From Streptomyces lydicus (GTDB lineage Bacteria > Actinomycetota > Actinomycetes > Streptomycetales > Streptomycetaceae), in contig NZ_CP017157.1 in assembly GCF_001729485.1 (NCBI RefSeq), positions 2,542,001-2,606,000 on the forward strand: a stretch of 64,000 bases of DNA, read 5' to 3'. The first letter of the stretch is position 1. The number at the start of each line of letters is the position of its first letter. The translations under genes were made by a program, and so were the position numbers. Under the pieces are notes generated by a model. The model was not told where the DNA came from. It did no database searches and saw only the letters and a list, made by a program, of their open reading frames with translations. Of this stretch, positions 8,713 to 17,050 are shown piece after piece.

Positions 8713-8732
8713 CATGCCGACTAGTCGGTATG
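8713..8732. promoter_or_regulatory. 20-bp palindromic operator upstream of the kinase/dehydrogenase pair
   Basis: CATGCCGACTAGTCGGTATG is symmetric at nine of ten positions, with the perfect core CCGACTAGTCGG (8717-8728). It lies 55 bases upstream of the ATG at 8658. The arm CATACCGACT on the opposite strand recurs exactly at 3091-3100. Probable binding site for the TetR protein at 5683. Confidence 0.6.
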
Positions 8733-8802
8733 GAGTCCAGTGCCGGTGCGTGGGGTCTCGGTCACGCGGCTGCCCGGACGGCGGTTTTCCGCCGCGTTCC
8801 CG

Positions 8803-8842
8803 CGCGGGGTACCGTCCGGCGCGCGCCGGACGGTACCCCGCG
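8803..8842 (-). terminator. 40-bp perfect palindrome after the MBL-hydrolase gene
   Basis: Bases 8803-8822 are the exact reverse complement of 8823-8842, with no spacer; the core includes GGTACCGTCC/GGACGGTACC. It ends nine bases beyond the stop of the minus-strand MBL gene, where a terminator is expected. A stem without a loop can also form a cruciform or bind a dimeric protein, so the role is not certain. Confidence 0.55.
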
Positions 8843-8850
8843 GACACGTC

Positions 8851-9780
8851 CTACGCGTGGCAGGCCATCGGCACCCCGCCGTTCATCGCCGTCATGTCGG
8901 CGAAGCCCACCAGCGGGTCGAGCGGCGCGCCCGGCTCCCCGCCGTCCAGCTCCACGTACGCCCGGTGCAGGTTCGCCACCAGCCGCTCGCTCTCGGCCAG
9001 CTCCGCGAACGGGCCGAGATCCGCCTCCCTGGCCACCTCCAGCGGCGTCCGGCCGGCCGCCCGGCCGTCCTGCGCCAGCCGGCCGACGAACTCCAGATAG
9101 CGCTCGACGCCGTCGTACACCTCCGGGCCGGCCACCGGTCCGTGCCCCGGGACGACGGTCGTCGCGTCCAGCGAACGCAGCAGCCGCAGCGCCCGCAGCG
9201 ACCCCGACAGCGACCCCATGAAGACGAACGGCGTCCCGCCGTGGAAGACCAGGTCACCGGTGAACACCACGCGCTGCTCGGGCAGCCACACCACGGTGTC
9301 CCCGGTCGTGTGGGCCACACCCGGGTGGATCAGCCGCACCTCGATGTCCCCGACGTGCAGCGTCAGTTCGCGGTCGTAGGTGACGGTCGGCGGGGTCAGC
9401 CGGATGTCGCCGTACGCCACCTCGGGCCACACCGCGTGCAGCTGGTGCCCGGCGTCCAGCACCTCGCGCCGGCAGGCGGTGTGCCCGACGACCGTGGCCT
9501 CCGGCGCGAAGACGCCGTTGCCGTAGGTGTGGTCGCCGTGGTGGTGGGTGTTGACCACCGTACGGGGTACGGGCGCGCCGCTCTCCGCGATCCGGCGGCG
9601 CAGCAGCCGCGCCCGGCGCTCGGTGGCGGCGGTGTCCACCACGAGGGTGGCGTCGCCGTCGGTGACGAAACCGGCGTTGTTCAGGCACCAGCCGCCGTCC
9701 GGCTGGATGAACGCGTGGACACCGGCGGCGAGTTCGGTCAGATACGGCTCGTCCACGGCCGGTGCGGTCGGGTCGCCCAT
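8851..9780 (-). CDS. MBL-fold metallo-hydrolase
   Basis: A 309-residue metallo-beta-lactamase-fold protein. The zinc motif HHHGDH is at residues 79-84, and the further ligands are visible in HPGVAHTTGDTVVWLP, FTGDLVFHG and VPGHGP. No signal peptide is seen, so it is cytoplasmic. The ATG at 9780 is preceded by AAGGGG at about ten bases. It resembles the large group of MBL hydrolases found with oxidoreductases and lactone or thioester metabolism, but substrate cannot be assigned. It is followed by the 40-bp palindrome, so it is probably a single-gene unit. Confidence 0.8.
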   Translation of the reverse strand: MGDPTAPAVDEPYLTELAAGVHAFIQPDGGWCLNNAGFVTDGDATLVVDTAATERRARLLRRRIAESGAPVPRTVVNTHHHGDHTYGNGVFAPEATVVGHTACRREVLDAGHQLHAVWPEVAYGDIRLTPPTVTYDRELTLHVGDIEVRLIHPGVAHTTGDTVVWLPEQRVVFTGDLVFHGGTPFVFMGSLSGSLRALRLLRSLDATTVVPGHGPVAGPEVYDGVERYLEFVGRLAQDGRAAGRTPLEVAREADLGPFAELAESERLVANLHRAYVELDGGEPGAPLDPLVGFADMTAMNGGVPMACHA

Positions 9781-9934
9781 GCGGTGTGGTCCCCTTCGGT
9801 GATGGCGCGTCACGGCCCGCCGAGGGGCCGGTCCTTGGTCGTTGCCCCTCGTCACGGGGGTCGCGTCACGGTACCGCCGCCGGGCGCCGCGGCCGGCGCC
9901 GGGCCCGCCACCGGGCGTCCGGTACGCGCCGCGC

Positions 9935-10297
9935 TCAGTGCCCCGGGCGTGCCACGATCAGCGCGCCGCACAGCGTCAGCGCGAGCGTGCAGCCGACCAG
10001 CAGCAGCGCGGTGCGCGGCGGCAGGCCCGGCGGGCGGCCGCCGGCCATGGCCCGCATCCGGCGGTGCGCCAACGCCAGGAACGCCAGCCACAGCGCCCCC
10101 GTCAGCACCGCCAGCGCCACCTCCCAGGGGCCCGCCGGCCCGCTCCGCAGCAGCTGCCGGCCGGCCAGCGCCGCCACCACCGTCGCGGACAGCGTGGTAC
10201 GCCGCCAGGCCAGCCTGGTCCGCTCCGGCTGCAGACCCGGGTCCCGGTCGGACGCCGGACGGGGTCCTCCCGCGGTCGGTCGCGCGCCGCCCGCCAT
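9935..10297 (-). CDS. DUF202 membrane protein
   Basis: A 120-residue protein of the DUF202 family. The hallmark is PERTRLAWRRTTLSATV just before the first of about three membrane helices. The function of the family is unknown. It starts three bases after the stop of a second, divergent DUF202 gene, so the two probably form a membrane heteromer or act together. The arginine-rich motif lies on the cytoplasmic side by the positive-inside rule (inference). Confidence 0.75.
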   Translation of the reverse strand: MAGGARPTAGGPRPASDRDPGLQPERTRLAWRRTTLSATVVAALAGRQLLRSGPAGPWEVALAVLTGALWLAFLALAHRRMRAMAGGRPPGLPPRTALLLVGCTLALTLCGALIVARPGH

Positions 10298-10300
10298 CGG

Positions 10301-10711
10301 TCAGCCGGTCCAGCCCAGCAGCACCAGCACCACCACGGCCACCGCCAGCACCCCGACGGCCAGCGCCAGCGCCGTGGGGAAGCGGGACACCGGCAGGTCC
10401 TCGCCGCGCCGCATCGCCCGTTCGCAGCGCACCCAGTGGTTGACCGCCCGCAGCGCGCACAGCGCCCCGCCCACCAGCAGCACGAGCGTGAAGGCCAGCC
10501 GCACCCCCGGGTGCAGCCGGGGCAGGAACTGGTCCACCGCGAACCCGCCGCCGACCAGCGCCAGCCCGGTGCGCAGCCAGGCCAGGAAGGTGCGCTCGTT
10601 GGCGAGCGAGAAGCGGTAGTCGGGGGTGGCGCCCTCCTCGCGGATCCGCGCGGGCGAGAACCACAGCCGTACGGCCGCGACGGCCGACCGCAGTCCGTCG
10701 GTGAGGATCAT
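10301..10711 (-). CDS. YidH-like DUF202 membrane protein
   Basis: A 136-residue DUF202 protein of the YidH type: an N-terminal soluble stretch, the motif YRFSLANERTFLAWLRTGLAL and three hydrophobic segments ending in VVVLVLLGW. It is the upstream member of a two-gene DUF202 operon. Two distinct adjacent DUF202 paralogues recall the E. coli yidG-yidH arrangement. No biochemical role is known. Confidence 0.78.
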   Translation of the reverse strand: MILTDGLRSAVAAVRLWFSPARIREEGATPDYRFSLANERTFLAWLRTGLALVGGGFAVDQFLPRLHPGVRLAFTLVLLVGGALCALRAVNHWVRCERAMRRGEDLPVSRFPTALALAVGVLAVAVVVLVLLGWTG

Positions 10712-10754
10712 GGCCGAAACCCTATCCGCCGGCCCCGTGCCGGGCCCGCCCGCC

Positions 10755-11288
10755 TCAGAACTCGCCCGCCTCCCGCCGGGCCAGCAGCTCCCGGTAGGCG
10801 GCCGTCCCGTCCGGTGTCCACGGCCACTCGTCCAGCCGCCGGATCAGCTCCTCCTCGGGCAGGAACGCGTGCCAGTCGATCTCCGCCTCCTGCGGGGCCA
10901 CCGGCAGCGTGCAGCGCACCTGGTACACCGCGGACCACCAGGTGTGCTCGGCCGTCTCGTAGAGGAACTTGAACAGCGGCTCGGGCTGCGCCAGCCCCTG
11001 CACGCCCAGCTCCTCCTCGGCCTCGCGCAGCGCCGCCCGGTCGTAGCTCTCGCCGGCGCCGACCACCCCGCCGACGAACATGTCGTAGTGCGAGGGGAAG
11101 ACCAGCTTGTTGGGGGTGCGGCGGTGCACGAAGATCCGGTCCTCGGCGTCCCGGACGAGGATGAACGCGCAGCGGGTGCGCATCCTGCGGGCGTAGGTCT
11201 CGCCGCGCGGGGCCTGCCCGACGACCTGATCGTTCTCGTCGACGACGTCGAGGATCTCGTCCGCGTTGAGCGGTTGCTGATCGGTCAT
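10755..11288 (-). CDS. NUDIX hydrolase (isopentenyl-diphosphate-isomerase-like subfamily)
   Basis: A 177-residue Nudix hydrolase. The Nudix box GX5EX7REUXEEXGU is complete (GGVVGAGESYDRAALREAEEELGV region, residues about 73-96). The N-terminal pattern DVVDENDQVVGQAPRGETYARRMRTRCAFILVRD is shared by the YfcD/IPP-isomerase-like Nudix group, which hydrolyse nucleoside diphosphates linked to another moiety. The ATG at 11288 has a poor ribosome site. Substrate unknown. Confidence 0.82.
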   Translation of the reverse strand: MTDQQPLNADEILDVVDENDQVVGQAPRGETYARRMRTRCAFILVRDAEDRIFVHRRTPNKLVFPSHYDMFVGGVVGAGESYDRAALREAEEELGVQGLAQPEPLFKFLYETAEHTWWSAVYQVRCTLPVAPQEAEIDWHAFLPEEELIRRLDEWPWTPDGTAAYRELLARREAGEF

Positions 11289-11435
11289 GGGGACATGCAA
11301 CCACCGGCGGCCCCGGTGGCACCCGCCGGGTCCGGCGCACACCGGCCCGCCGCATACGCCCGGACGGCGGAGCGCGCGCGGGGCCGAACGGGGGGCCCGG
11401 CACGAGCGGGAAGCACCCACCGGGGCCGGCCCGGG

Positions 11436-12329
11436 TCAGTGCGGCTGGAGCTCCCGTACGTCCTCGGTCCGGCCGGCCCCCGGCGGCATCGCCGGGTGGG
11501 TGCCGATCAGCACGATGCCCGCGACCACGGCCACGATCCCGGCCACCTCCCACGCCAGCGCTCCGGCCGTCACCTGCAGCCGGTCGCCGAGGAAGCCCAC
11601 CCCGCACAGGATTCCGGCCAGCGGCTGGGCCGCGGTCAGCGCGGGCAGCGACAGCCGCAGCGGCGCCGACTCGAAGGCGCTCTGCACCAGCACCAGCGCC
11701 AGCACCCCGAGCACGACGATGGCGTACGGCTGCCAGCTGGTCAGCAGCGCCGACCAGCTGCCCGCGGCGAAGTGCTCACCGCTGATCCGGGTCAGCGCGT
11801 CCTGCAGCCCGTAGATCAGACCGGCCGCCACGCCCAGCAGCGCGGCCTCCAGGCTCACGTGCACCCGCTCGCGCTTGGCGACGGCCGCCAGGGTCAGGGC
11901 GCTGCCCAGCACCAGCCCCATGATCAGCCACTGCCACAGGTGGTCGGCGCTGCGGGAGCCGCCCTGGGGGCGGCCGGCCACGATGAAGGCCGTGACCCCG
12001 CCGGCCAGGAGCCACAGCCCGCCCCACCCGGTGCGGCCGAGCCGCTGCCGGGTCAGCCGCCGGGACAGCGCCATCGCGAACAGCAGATTGGTGGCCAGCA
12101 GTGGCTCCACCAGAGTGATGTCGCCCATGCCCAGCGCCACCGCGCCGAGCGCCATGCCCACCACCATCAGTCCGATGCCGGCCACCCACTGCGGCATCCG
12201 CACCAGGTCGAGCAGCAGCCGCAGGGACAGGTAGTCCTTCATCGGGGCCTGCTGGGCGGCGGCCTGCTGGAGGACGAAGCCGAGTCCCAGACAGCAGGCG
12301 GCGCCAAGGGCGAGCAGTATCACCGTCAC
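11436..12329 (-). CDS. DMT/EamA-like membrane transporter
   Basis: A 297-residue, roughly nine-helix membrane protein of the drug/metabolite transporter superfamily. It begins directly with a hydrophobic helix (TVILLALGAACCLGLGFVLQQAA) and carries EPLLATNLLFAMALS and ALTAAQPLAGILCGVGFLGDRL, the paired repeats that end each EamA half. The GTG at 12329 follows GAGGTG at seven bases. It is divergent from the FAD dehydrogenase; about 210 bases lie between them and may hold both promoters. Substrate unknown. Confidence 0.78.
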   Translation of the reverse strand: MTVILLALGAACCLGLGFVLQQAAAQQAPMKDYLSLRLLLDLVRMPQWVAGIGLMVVGMALGAVALGMGDITLVEPLLATNLLFAMALSRRLTRQRLGRTGWGGLWLLAGGVTAFIVAGRPQGGSRSADHLWQWLIMGLVLGSALTLAAVAKRERVHVSLEAALLGVAAGLIYGLQDALTRISGEHFAAGSWSALLTSWQPYAIVVLGVLALVLVQSAFESAPLRLSLPALTAAQPLAGILCGVGFLGDRLQVTAGALAWEVAGIVAVVAGIVLIGTHPAMPPGAGRTEDVRELQPH

Positions 12330-12542
12330 GTCGCACACCTCGTATCGCGCGTGGGCGGGGGATGCGGCAGAGGATAGCCATCCGGGCGGGGATGTGGGGT
12401 GGCCGCGGTCACTGCCATTCTCCCGCGCGCCCCCGCGTACTGCGCGGTAATCAAACGGTTGACGCGGCAGGCTGGCGCGCTGAGGATCGTTCACCACGGC
12501 GGCCGGCGCGCGCCGCCGGGCCCCGGTGAGGAGAAGCGGAAG

Positions 12543-14198
12543 ATGGCGTACGACGCTGATGTGATCGTGATCGGAGCGGGGCTCGCGGGCCTGGCGGCCA
12601 CCGCCGAGCTGGTGGACGCCGGACGCAAGGTGATCCTGCTCGACCAGGAGCCCGAGCAGTCCCTCGGCGGGCAGGCGCACTGGTCCTTCGGCGGCCTCTT
12701 CCTGGTCGACTCGCCCGAGCAGCGCCGGCTGCGGATCCGCGACAGCCACGCGCTGGCCTGGCAGGACTGGCTGGGCACGGCCGGCTTCGACCGCCCCGAG
12801 GACCGCTGGCCGCGCAGCTGGGCCGAGGCGTACGTCGACTTCGCGGCCGGGGAGAAGCGCTCCTGGCTGCACCGGCAGGGCGTCCGGTTCTTCCCGGTCG
12901 TCGGCTGGGCCGAGCGCGGCGGCTACGGGGCGACCGGGCACGGCAACTCCGTGCCGCGCTTCCACATCACCTGGGGCACCGGCCCCGGCCTGGTCGCACC
13001 GTTCGAGCGCCGGGTACGGGCCGGCGCCGCCCGCGGCCTGGTGGACCTGCGCTTCCGTCACCGGGTCACCGGGCTCTCCCGCAGCGCGGGCAGCGTGGAC
13101 ACCGTCAGCGGCGAAATCCTGCAGCCCTCGGACGCCGAGCGCGGCAGGCCCAGCAGCCGCGAGGTGACCGGCGCGTTCGAGCTGCGCGCGCAGGCCGTGA
13201 TCGTCACCTCGGGCGGTATCGGCGGCAACCACGACCTGGTGCGCGCCAACTGGCCCGAGCGGCTCGGCACGCCCCCCGAGCGGATGCTGTCGGGCGTGCC
13301 GGCGCACGTCGACGGCAAGATGCTGGGCATCGCCGAGGCCGCCGGCGGCCGGATCGTCAACCGCGACCGGATGTGGCACTACACCGAGGGCATCGACAAC
13401 TGGAACCCCATATGGCCGATGCACGGCATCCGCATCCTGTCGGGGCCCTCCCCGCTGTGGCTGGACGCCCGCGGCAAGCGGCTGCCGGTGCCGCTCTTCC
13501 CCGGCTTCGACACCCTCGGCACCCTCGAACACATCATGCGGACCGGCCACGACCACACCTGGTTCGTGCTCACCCAAAAGATCATCGAGAAGGAGTTCAC
13601 GCTCTCCGGATCCGAGCAGAACCCCGACCTGACCGGCAAGAGCGTCCGCGACGTGCTCGGCCGGGCCAGGGCCGGCGCCCCCGGGCCGGTGCAGGCGTTC
13701 ATGGACCACGGCGCGGACTTCGTCGTCGAGCGCTCGCTGCCCGCACTCGTACGGCGGATGAACGAACTGACCGGGAAGCCCCTGATCGACGAGGCCGCGC
13801 TGCGCGACGAGATCGTCGCCCGGGACCGTGAGATCGCCAATCCCTTCACCAAGGACCTCCAGGTGACCGCCGTGCGCGGGACCCGCAAGTACCTCGGCGA
13901 CCGGCTGATCCGCACCGCGGCCCCGCACCGGCTGCTCGACCCGAAGGCCGGCCCGCTGATCGCCGTACGGCTCCACATCCTCACCCGCAAGACCCTCGGC
14001 GGCCTGGAGACCGACCTCGGCTCCCGGGTGCTGACCGAGGGCGGCGCGCCGCTGCCGGGCGTCTACGCCGCGGGCGAGGCGGCCGGATTCGGCGGCGGCG
14101 GGGTGCACGGCTACCGCTCGCTGGAGGGCACCTTCCTCGGCGGCTGCCTCTTCTCCGGGCGCACCGCGGGCCGGGCGGCGGCACGCGCGGTGGACTGA
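12543..14198 (+). CDS. FAD-binding dehydrogenase (COG3573/KsdD-like fold)
   Basis: A 551-residue flavoprotein of the fumarate-reductase/3-ketosteroid-dehydrogenase superfamily. It has the dinucleotide-binding VIVIGAGLAGLAATAELVDAG (residues 6-26), an acidic strand end (ILLDQEPE) and the C-terminal FAD block GVYAAGEAAGFGGGGVHGYRSLEGTFLGGCLFSGR. It matches the predicted-oxidoreductase group (COG3573) better than genuine KsdD. No other steroid-catabolism gene lies nearby. The start is supported by GAGGAGAAG. A terminator-like hairpin follows immediately. Confidence 0.8.
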   Translation: MAYDADVIVIGAGLAGLAATAELVDAGRKVILLDQEPEQSLGGQAHWSFGGLFLVDSPEQRRLRIRDSHALAWQDWLGTAGFDRPEDRWPRSWAEAYVDFAAGEKRSWLHRQGVRFFPVVGWAERGGYGATGHGNSVPRFHITWGTGPGLVAPFERRVRAGAARGLVDLRFRHRVTGLSRSAGSVDTVSGEILQPSDAERGRPSSREVTGAFELRAQAVIVTSGGIGGNHDLVRANWPERLGTPPERMLSGVPAHVDGKMLGIAEAAGGRIVNRDRMWHYTEGIDNWNPIWPMHGIRILSGPSPLWLDARGKRLPVPLFPGFDTLGTLEHIMRTGHDHTWFVLTQKIIEKEFTLSGSEQNPDLTGKSVRDVLGRARAGAPGPVQAFMDHGADFVVERSLPALVRRMNELTGKPLIDEAALRDEIVARDREIANPFTKDLQVTAVRGTRKYLGDRLIRTAAPHRLLDPKAGPLIAVRLHILTRKTLGGLETDLGSRVLTEGGAPLPGVYAAGEAAGFGGGGVHGYRSLEGTFLGGCLFSGRTAGRAAARAVD

Positions 14199-14207
14199 GG
14201 ACGGGGC

Positions 14208-14257
14208 GCCGGGCCGCCGCCGGGCCTGCCCGCGGCGCGGCCCGGCGGCGGGCCGGC
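14208..14257 (+). terminator. 18-bp hairpin after the FAD dehydrogenase gene
   Basis: Bases 14208-14225 pair with 14240-14257 at 17 of 18 positions around a 14-base loop, starting ten bases after the stop codon. No U-tract follows. The rest of the gap (14258-14497) shows no gene; it contains AAAGGAGG at about 14305 without a following credible ORF. Confidence 0.55.
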
Positions 14258-14497
14258 GGACCCGCCGCGGGTCTCGCCGGAGCGCGGCCCAATTCCGCGG
14301 AGCGGAAAGGAGGTTGGCGGATCCGGCCATTCCTCTTCCCGCCTTGACGCGGAGCTCTGCGGAGCGCTTTGCTGTCCGCGATGACTGGTGCGGAACCAGT
14401 CCGTCACCCTCTGCACAGGCGCCCGCAGACCGGCCGCACCCCGAGGACGACGGTGCGGCGCACGGCCGCCGCGGCGCGCCATGGAGCCCCCTGACCC

Positions 14498-15517
14498 GTG
14501 ATGTCGATATCCCCTTCGCCACCCCCACCGCCGCCACCGGCCCTCCGGCGCGCCCGCCGTCCGGGGGCCCCGGCCCTCGCGCCGGCCCTGGACGACACCG
14601 AACTGGCCGTCGCCGCCGACGCGCTGGCACTCGGCCAGTGGGCCCGGGTGCGCACCCTGCTCGCCGAGACCGGCGCGGACTGGGACCGGCGCGGCCACCG
14701 GTTAACCGTCCTGGCCGGCTGCCCCGGCAGCGCCGCCTGGGCCGGCGACTGGCAGCTCGCCGAACCGGACAGCGGCGACGCCGCCACCCTGCTGGCCCTC
14801 GCCACCGTCCGCCGTGCCCTGCGCGGCCGCACCACCACCGGCGACGCCGCCGCGGCCTGCGCCACCGCAGCCCGGATGCTGCCCGACGACCCCACCCCCT
14901 GGCTCGGCGCGCTGCTCCTCGCCCGCCGCGCCGGCACCCCCGACGAACGCGCCTACGCCTTCCACCAGATCCGCGCCCGCCACCCCGACCACCACCACGC
15001 CCACCACCTGATGACCGCCGCCCTCGCCGAGGACCGGCCGGACGGCACCTGCGGCCCGCACCACCCCGCCCACGGCTTCGCCGCCCGGGCCGCCGCCCGC
15101 GCCCCCGCCGACTCGCCGCTCGCCCTGCTCCCCGTCGTCGCGCACGCCGAGCGCTACCGCGTACGGGCCCGCGCCGGGCTGGAGCCCCCCGACCCCGCGG
15201 ACTCCGGCCACTGGTCCACCCGGCACGCCCACGCCGTCCTGCGGGCCGCCTTCGACTGGTGGCTGGAATGGGAGGGCGAGGGCCACCCCCGCGGCAAGCT
15301 CGATGTCAACTTCCTCGCCCACGCCACGTTCCACCAGGGGCGGCTGGCCGAGGCCGCCACCCTCTTCCGGCGCATCGGCCCGCACGCCACCCGCGCGCCG
15401 TGGTCGTACGGGGGCCGCGACGCGGAGGGCGCGTTCCGGGCCGCCCGCGAGGCCGCCCTGGGCCCGGACCACGACCGGGACGACGGCCCGGACGACGACC
15501 GGGGCGCGCCCGGCTGA
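14498..15517 (+). CDS. Hypothetical protein, TPR-like helical repeats
   Basis: A 339-residue protein I cannot assign to a function. A proline-rich N-terminus (SPSPPPPPPPALRR) is followed by an alanine-rich helical protein with regularly spaced pairs of helices, for example GQWARVRTLLAETGADWDRRGHRLTVLA and HATFHQGRLAEAATLFRRIGPHATRAPW, which resemble tetratricopeptide repeats. Its C-terminus is Asp/Arg-rich. GTG 14498 and ATG 14501 are both possible starts, with GGAG about 11-14 bases upstream. Similar solo genes occur in other Streptomyces to my knowledge. Confidence 0.65.
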   Translation: MMSISPSPPPPPPPALRRARRPGAPALAPALDDTELAVAADALALGQWARVRTLLAETGADWDRRGHRLTVLAGCPGSAAWAGDWQLAEPDSGDAATLLALATVRRALRGRTTTGDAAAACATAARMLPDDPTPWLGALLLARRAGTPDERAYAFHQIRARHPDHHHAHHLMTAALAEDRPDGTCGPHHPAHGFAARAAARAPADSPLALLPVVAHAERYRVRARAGLEPPDPADSGHWSTRHAHAVLRAAFDWWLEWEGEGHPRGKLDVNFLAHATFHQGRLAEAATLFRRIGPHATRAPWSYGGRDAEGAFRAAREAALGPDHDRDDGPDDDRGAPG

Positions 15518-15583
15518 TGACGAAAGTCTGACGCCGGGGCCCGGACGCTGGCCCCCGGCCCCGCGCGGTGTTCGAATCGAAGG

Positions 15584-16336
15584 GTGACCAAGGAAGCGAA
15601 TCCGGCCGGCACGCCGGACCACGGCGCCGACGGCAGCGGCACGCCCGTCGGCCGCCGGGTGGTGCTCGGCATGCTCGCCGCGGGCGCCGCCGGCGTCGCC
15701 GCGGCCCCGTTGCTCCAGCGAGCCTGGGACGACACCCTCGGCGCCGCCGCACAGCAGGACCCCACCGGCCTGTCCGGGCTGCTCCCGGGCGGCGGCGGCT
15801 TCCGCTACTACTCGGTGACCGGCCCCGTACCGGACAAGGACGAGCACACCTACCGCCTCACCGTCGACGGCCTGGTGCGCCACCGGGCCGCGTACCGCCT
15901 CGCCGACCTGCGCGCGCTGCCGCAGACCCGGGTCGTGCGCGACGTCCAGTGCGTCACCGGCTGGCGGGTCCCGCACACCCCCTTCGAGGGCGTACGGCTC
16001 TCGCACCTCCTCGACGCCGCCGGCGTCCGCCCCGAGGCCAGGGCCGTCCGCTTCACCTGCTTCGACGGCGCCTACAGCGAATCCCTCACCCTCGAACAGG
16101 CCCGCCGCCACGACGTGCTGGTCGCGCTGCGCATGCAGGACGCGCCGCTCGCCCACGCCCACGGCGGGCCGGTGCGGCTCTACGTCGCGCCCATGTACTT
16201 CTACAAGTCGGCGAAGTGGCTCTCCGGCATCACCGTCACCGACCACGTCCTGCCCGGATACTGGGAGAACCTCGGATATGACGTCGACGCCTGGGTCGGC
16301 CGGTCGAACGGACGCGACGATGCCCCGACCACCTGA
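15584..16336 (+). CDS. Molybdopterin-dependent oxidoreductase (YedY/sulfite-oxidase fold), Tat-exported
   Basis: A 250-residue sulfite-oxidase-superfamily protein. The N-terminus has a twin-arginine signal (GRRVVLGMLAAGAAGVAAAP), so the folded cofactor-loaded enzyme is exported. The molybdenum-ligating cysteine is visible in RDVQCVTGW (near residue 127), and APMYFYKSAKWL is the conserved C-terminal block. It overlaps the gene for a membrane cytochrome b, as in the YedYZ pair, suggesting electron transfer across the membrane, possibly for repair of oxidised methionine. The GTG start has GAAGG almost touching it; no better in-frame start keeps the signal. Confidence 0.82.
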   Translation: MTKEANPAGTPDHGADGSGTPVGRRVVLGMLAAGAAGVAAAPLLQRAWDDTLGAAAQQDPTGLSGLLPGGGGFRYYSVTGPVPDKDEHTYRLTVDGLVRHRAAYRLADLRALPQTRVVRDVQCVTGWRVPHTPFEGVRLSHLLDAAGVRPEARAVRFTCFDGAYSESLTLEQARRHDVLVALRMQDAPLAHAHGGPVRLYVAPMYFYKSAKWLSGITVTDHVLPGYWENLGYDVDAWVGRSNGRDDAPTT

Positions 16337-16949
16337 GCCCCCGGCCGGCCGGCCCCGGGTGCCGCGCTTCACCCCCGCCGAACACCGGGTGCACCGCGCC
16401 ACCGCCGCCCTGATGGCTGTCTGCGTGCTCACCGCGGCCTGCCTGTACCTGCCCTTCCTCGCCGAACTCGTCGGCCGCCGCGCCCTGGTGGTCACCGTCC
16501 ACGAGTGGTCCGGCATCCTGCTGCCCGTCCCGCTGCTGCTCGGCCTCGCCTCCCGCGCGCTCCGCACCGACCTGCGCCGCCTCAACCGCTTCGGCCCGCA
16601 CGACCGCCGCTGGCTGCGCGCCGCGCTGCGCCGCCGCGGGGACCGCCCGGCCGGGAAGTTCAACGCCGGCCAGAAGCTCTACGCCGCGTGGATCGCCGGC
16701 GCGGTCCTGGTGATGGCGGCCACCGGACTGCTGATGTGGTTCACCCACCTCGCGCCCCTGGTGTGGCGTACCGGCGCCACCTTCGTCCACGACTGGCTCG
16801 CCCTCGCCGTCGTCGTGGTGATCGCCGGCCACGTCTGGAAGGCGTACGCCGACCCGGAGTCCCGCCGCGGGATGCGCACCGGCTCGGTGGACGCCGGGTG
16901 GGCCGCCCGCGAGCACCCGCTGTGGGAGCACGAGGACAAGGCCCGGTAA
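16278..16949 (+). CDS. Cytochrome b/b6-domain membrane subunit (YedZ-like partner)
   Basis: A 223-residue membrane protein with four helices and conserved histidines suited to haem ligation (RVHRATAALM, VVTVHEWSGILL, TFVHDWLALAVVVVIAGHVWKAY), as in the cytochrome b561/formate-dehydrogenase-gamma group that serves exported molybdoenzymes. It overlaps the preceding gene by 59 bases from the ATG at 16278, or by 17 bases if the in-frame ATG at 16320 is used. It ends with an acidic/basic cytosolic tail. Quinone-linked electron delivery to the exported enzyme is inferred. Confidence 0.78.
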   Translation: MTSTPGSAGRTDATMPRPPEPPAGRPRVPRFTPAEHRVHRATAALMAVCVLTAACLYLPFLAELVGRRALVVTVHEWSGILLPVPLLLGLASRALRTDLRRLNRFGPHDRRWLRAALRRRGDRPAGKFNAGQKLYAAWIAGAVLVMAATGLLMWFTHLAPLVWRTGATFVHDWLALAVVVVIAGHVWKAYADPESRRGMRTGSVDAGWAAREHPLWEHEDKAR

Positions 16950-16986
16950 CCGCGGGGGACTTGCGGGGGAGGCCGCCCCGGGCACA

Positions 16987-17034
16987 TTGCAGAGGTTTCT
17001 CTGCAGAGAACCCTGTGCAGAGAGTCCTCTGCAA
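16987..17034. promoter_or_regulatory. Operator array of TGCAGA/TCTGCA repeats upstream of the ArsR-like gene
   Basis: Five copies of the hexamer TGCAGA or its complement lie in 48 bases: at 16988, 17000, 17002, 17016 and 17028. TTCTCTGCAGAGAA (16997-17010) is a perfect 14-bp palindrome, and TTGCAGAG (16987) and CTCTGCAA (17027) form the outer inverted pair. The array ends four bases before the first possible start codon, so a bound repressor would block transcription. I infer autoregulation by the downstream winged-helix protein. Confidence 0.7.
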
Positions 17035-17050
17035 CCCTATGCTCCTGCCT

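Noticed and set aside
12543..14198. Steroid-degradation gene (KsdD)
   Set aside because: The flavoprotein fits the broader COG3573 group, and there are no Kst, Hsa or mce genes in the window.
11436..14630. A 1064-codon minus-strand frame starting at 14630
   Set aside because: Only its last 297 codons, from the GTG at 12329, have protein character (the DMT transporter). The rest mirrors the FAD dehydrogenase gene on the other strand.
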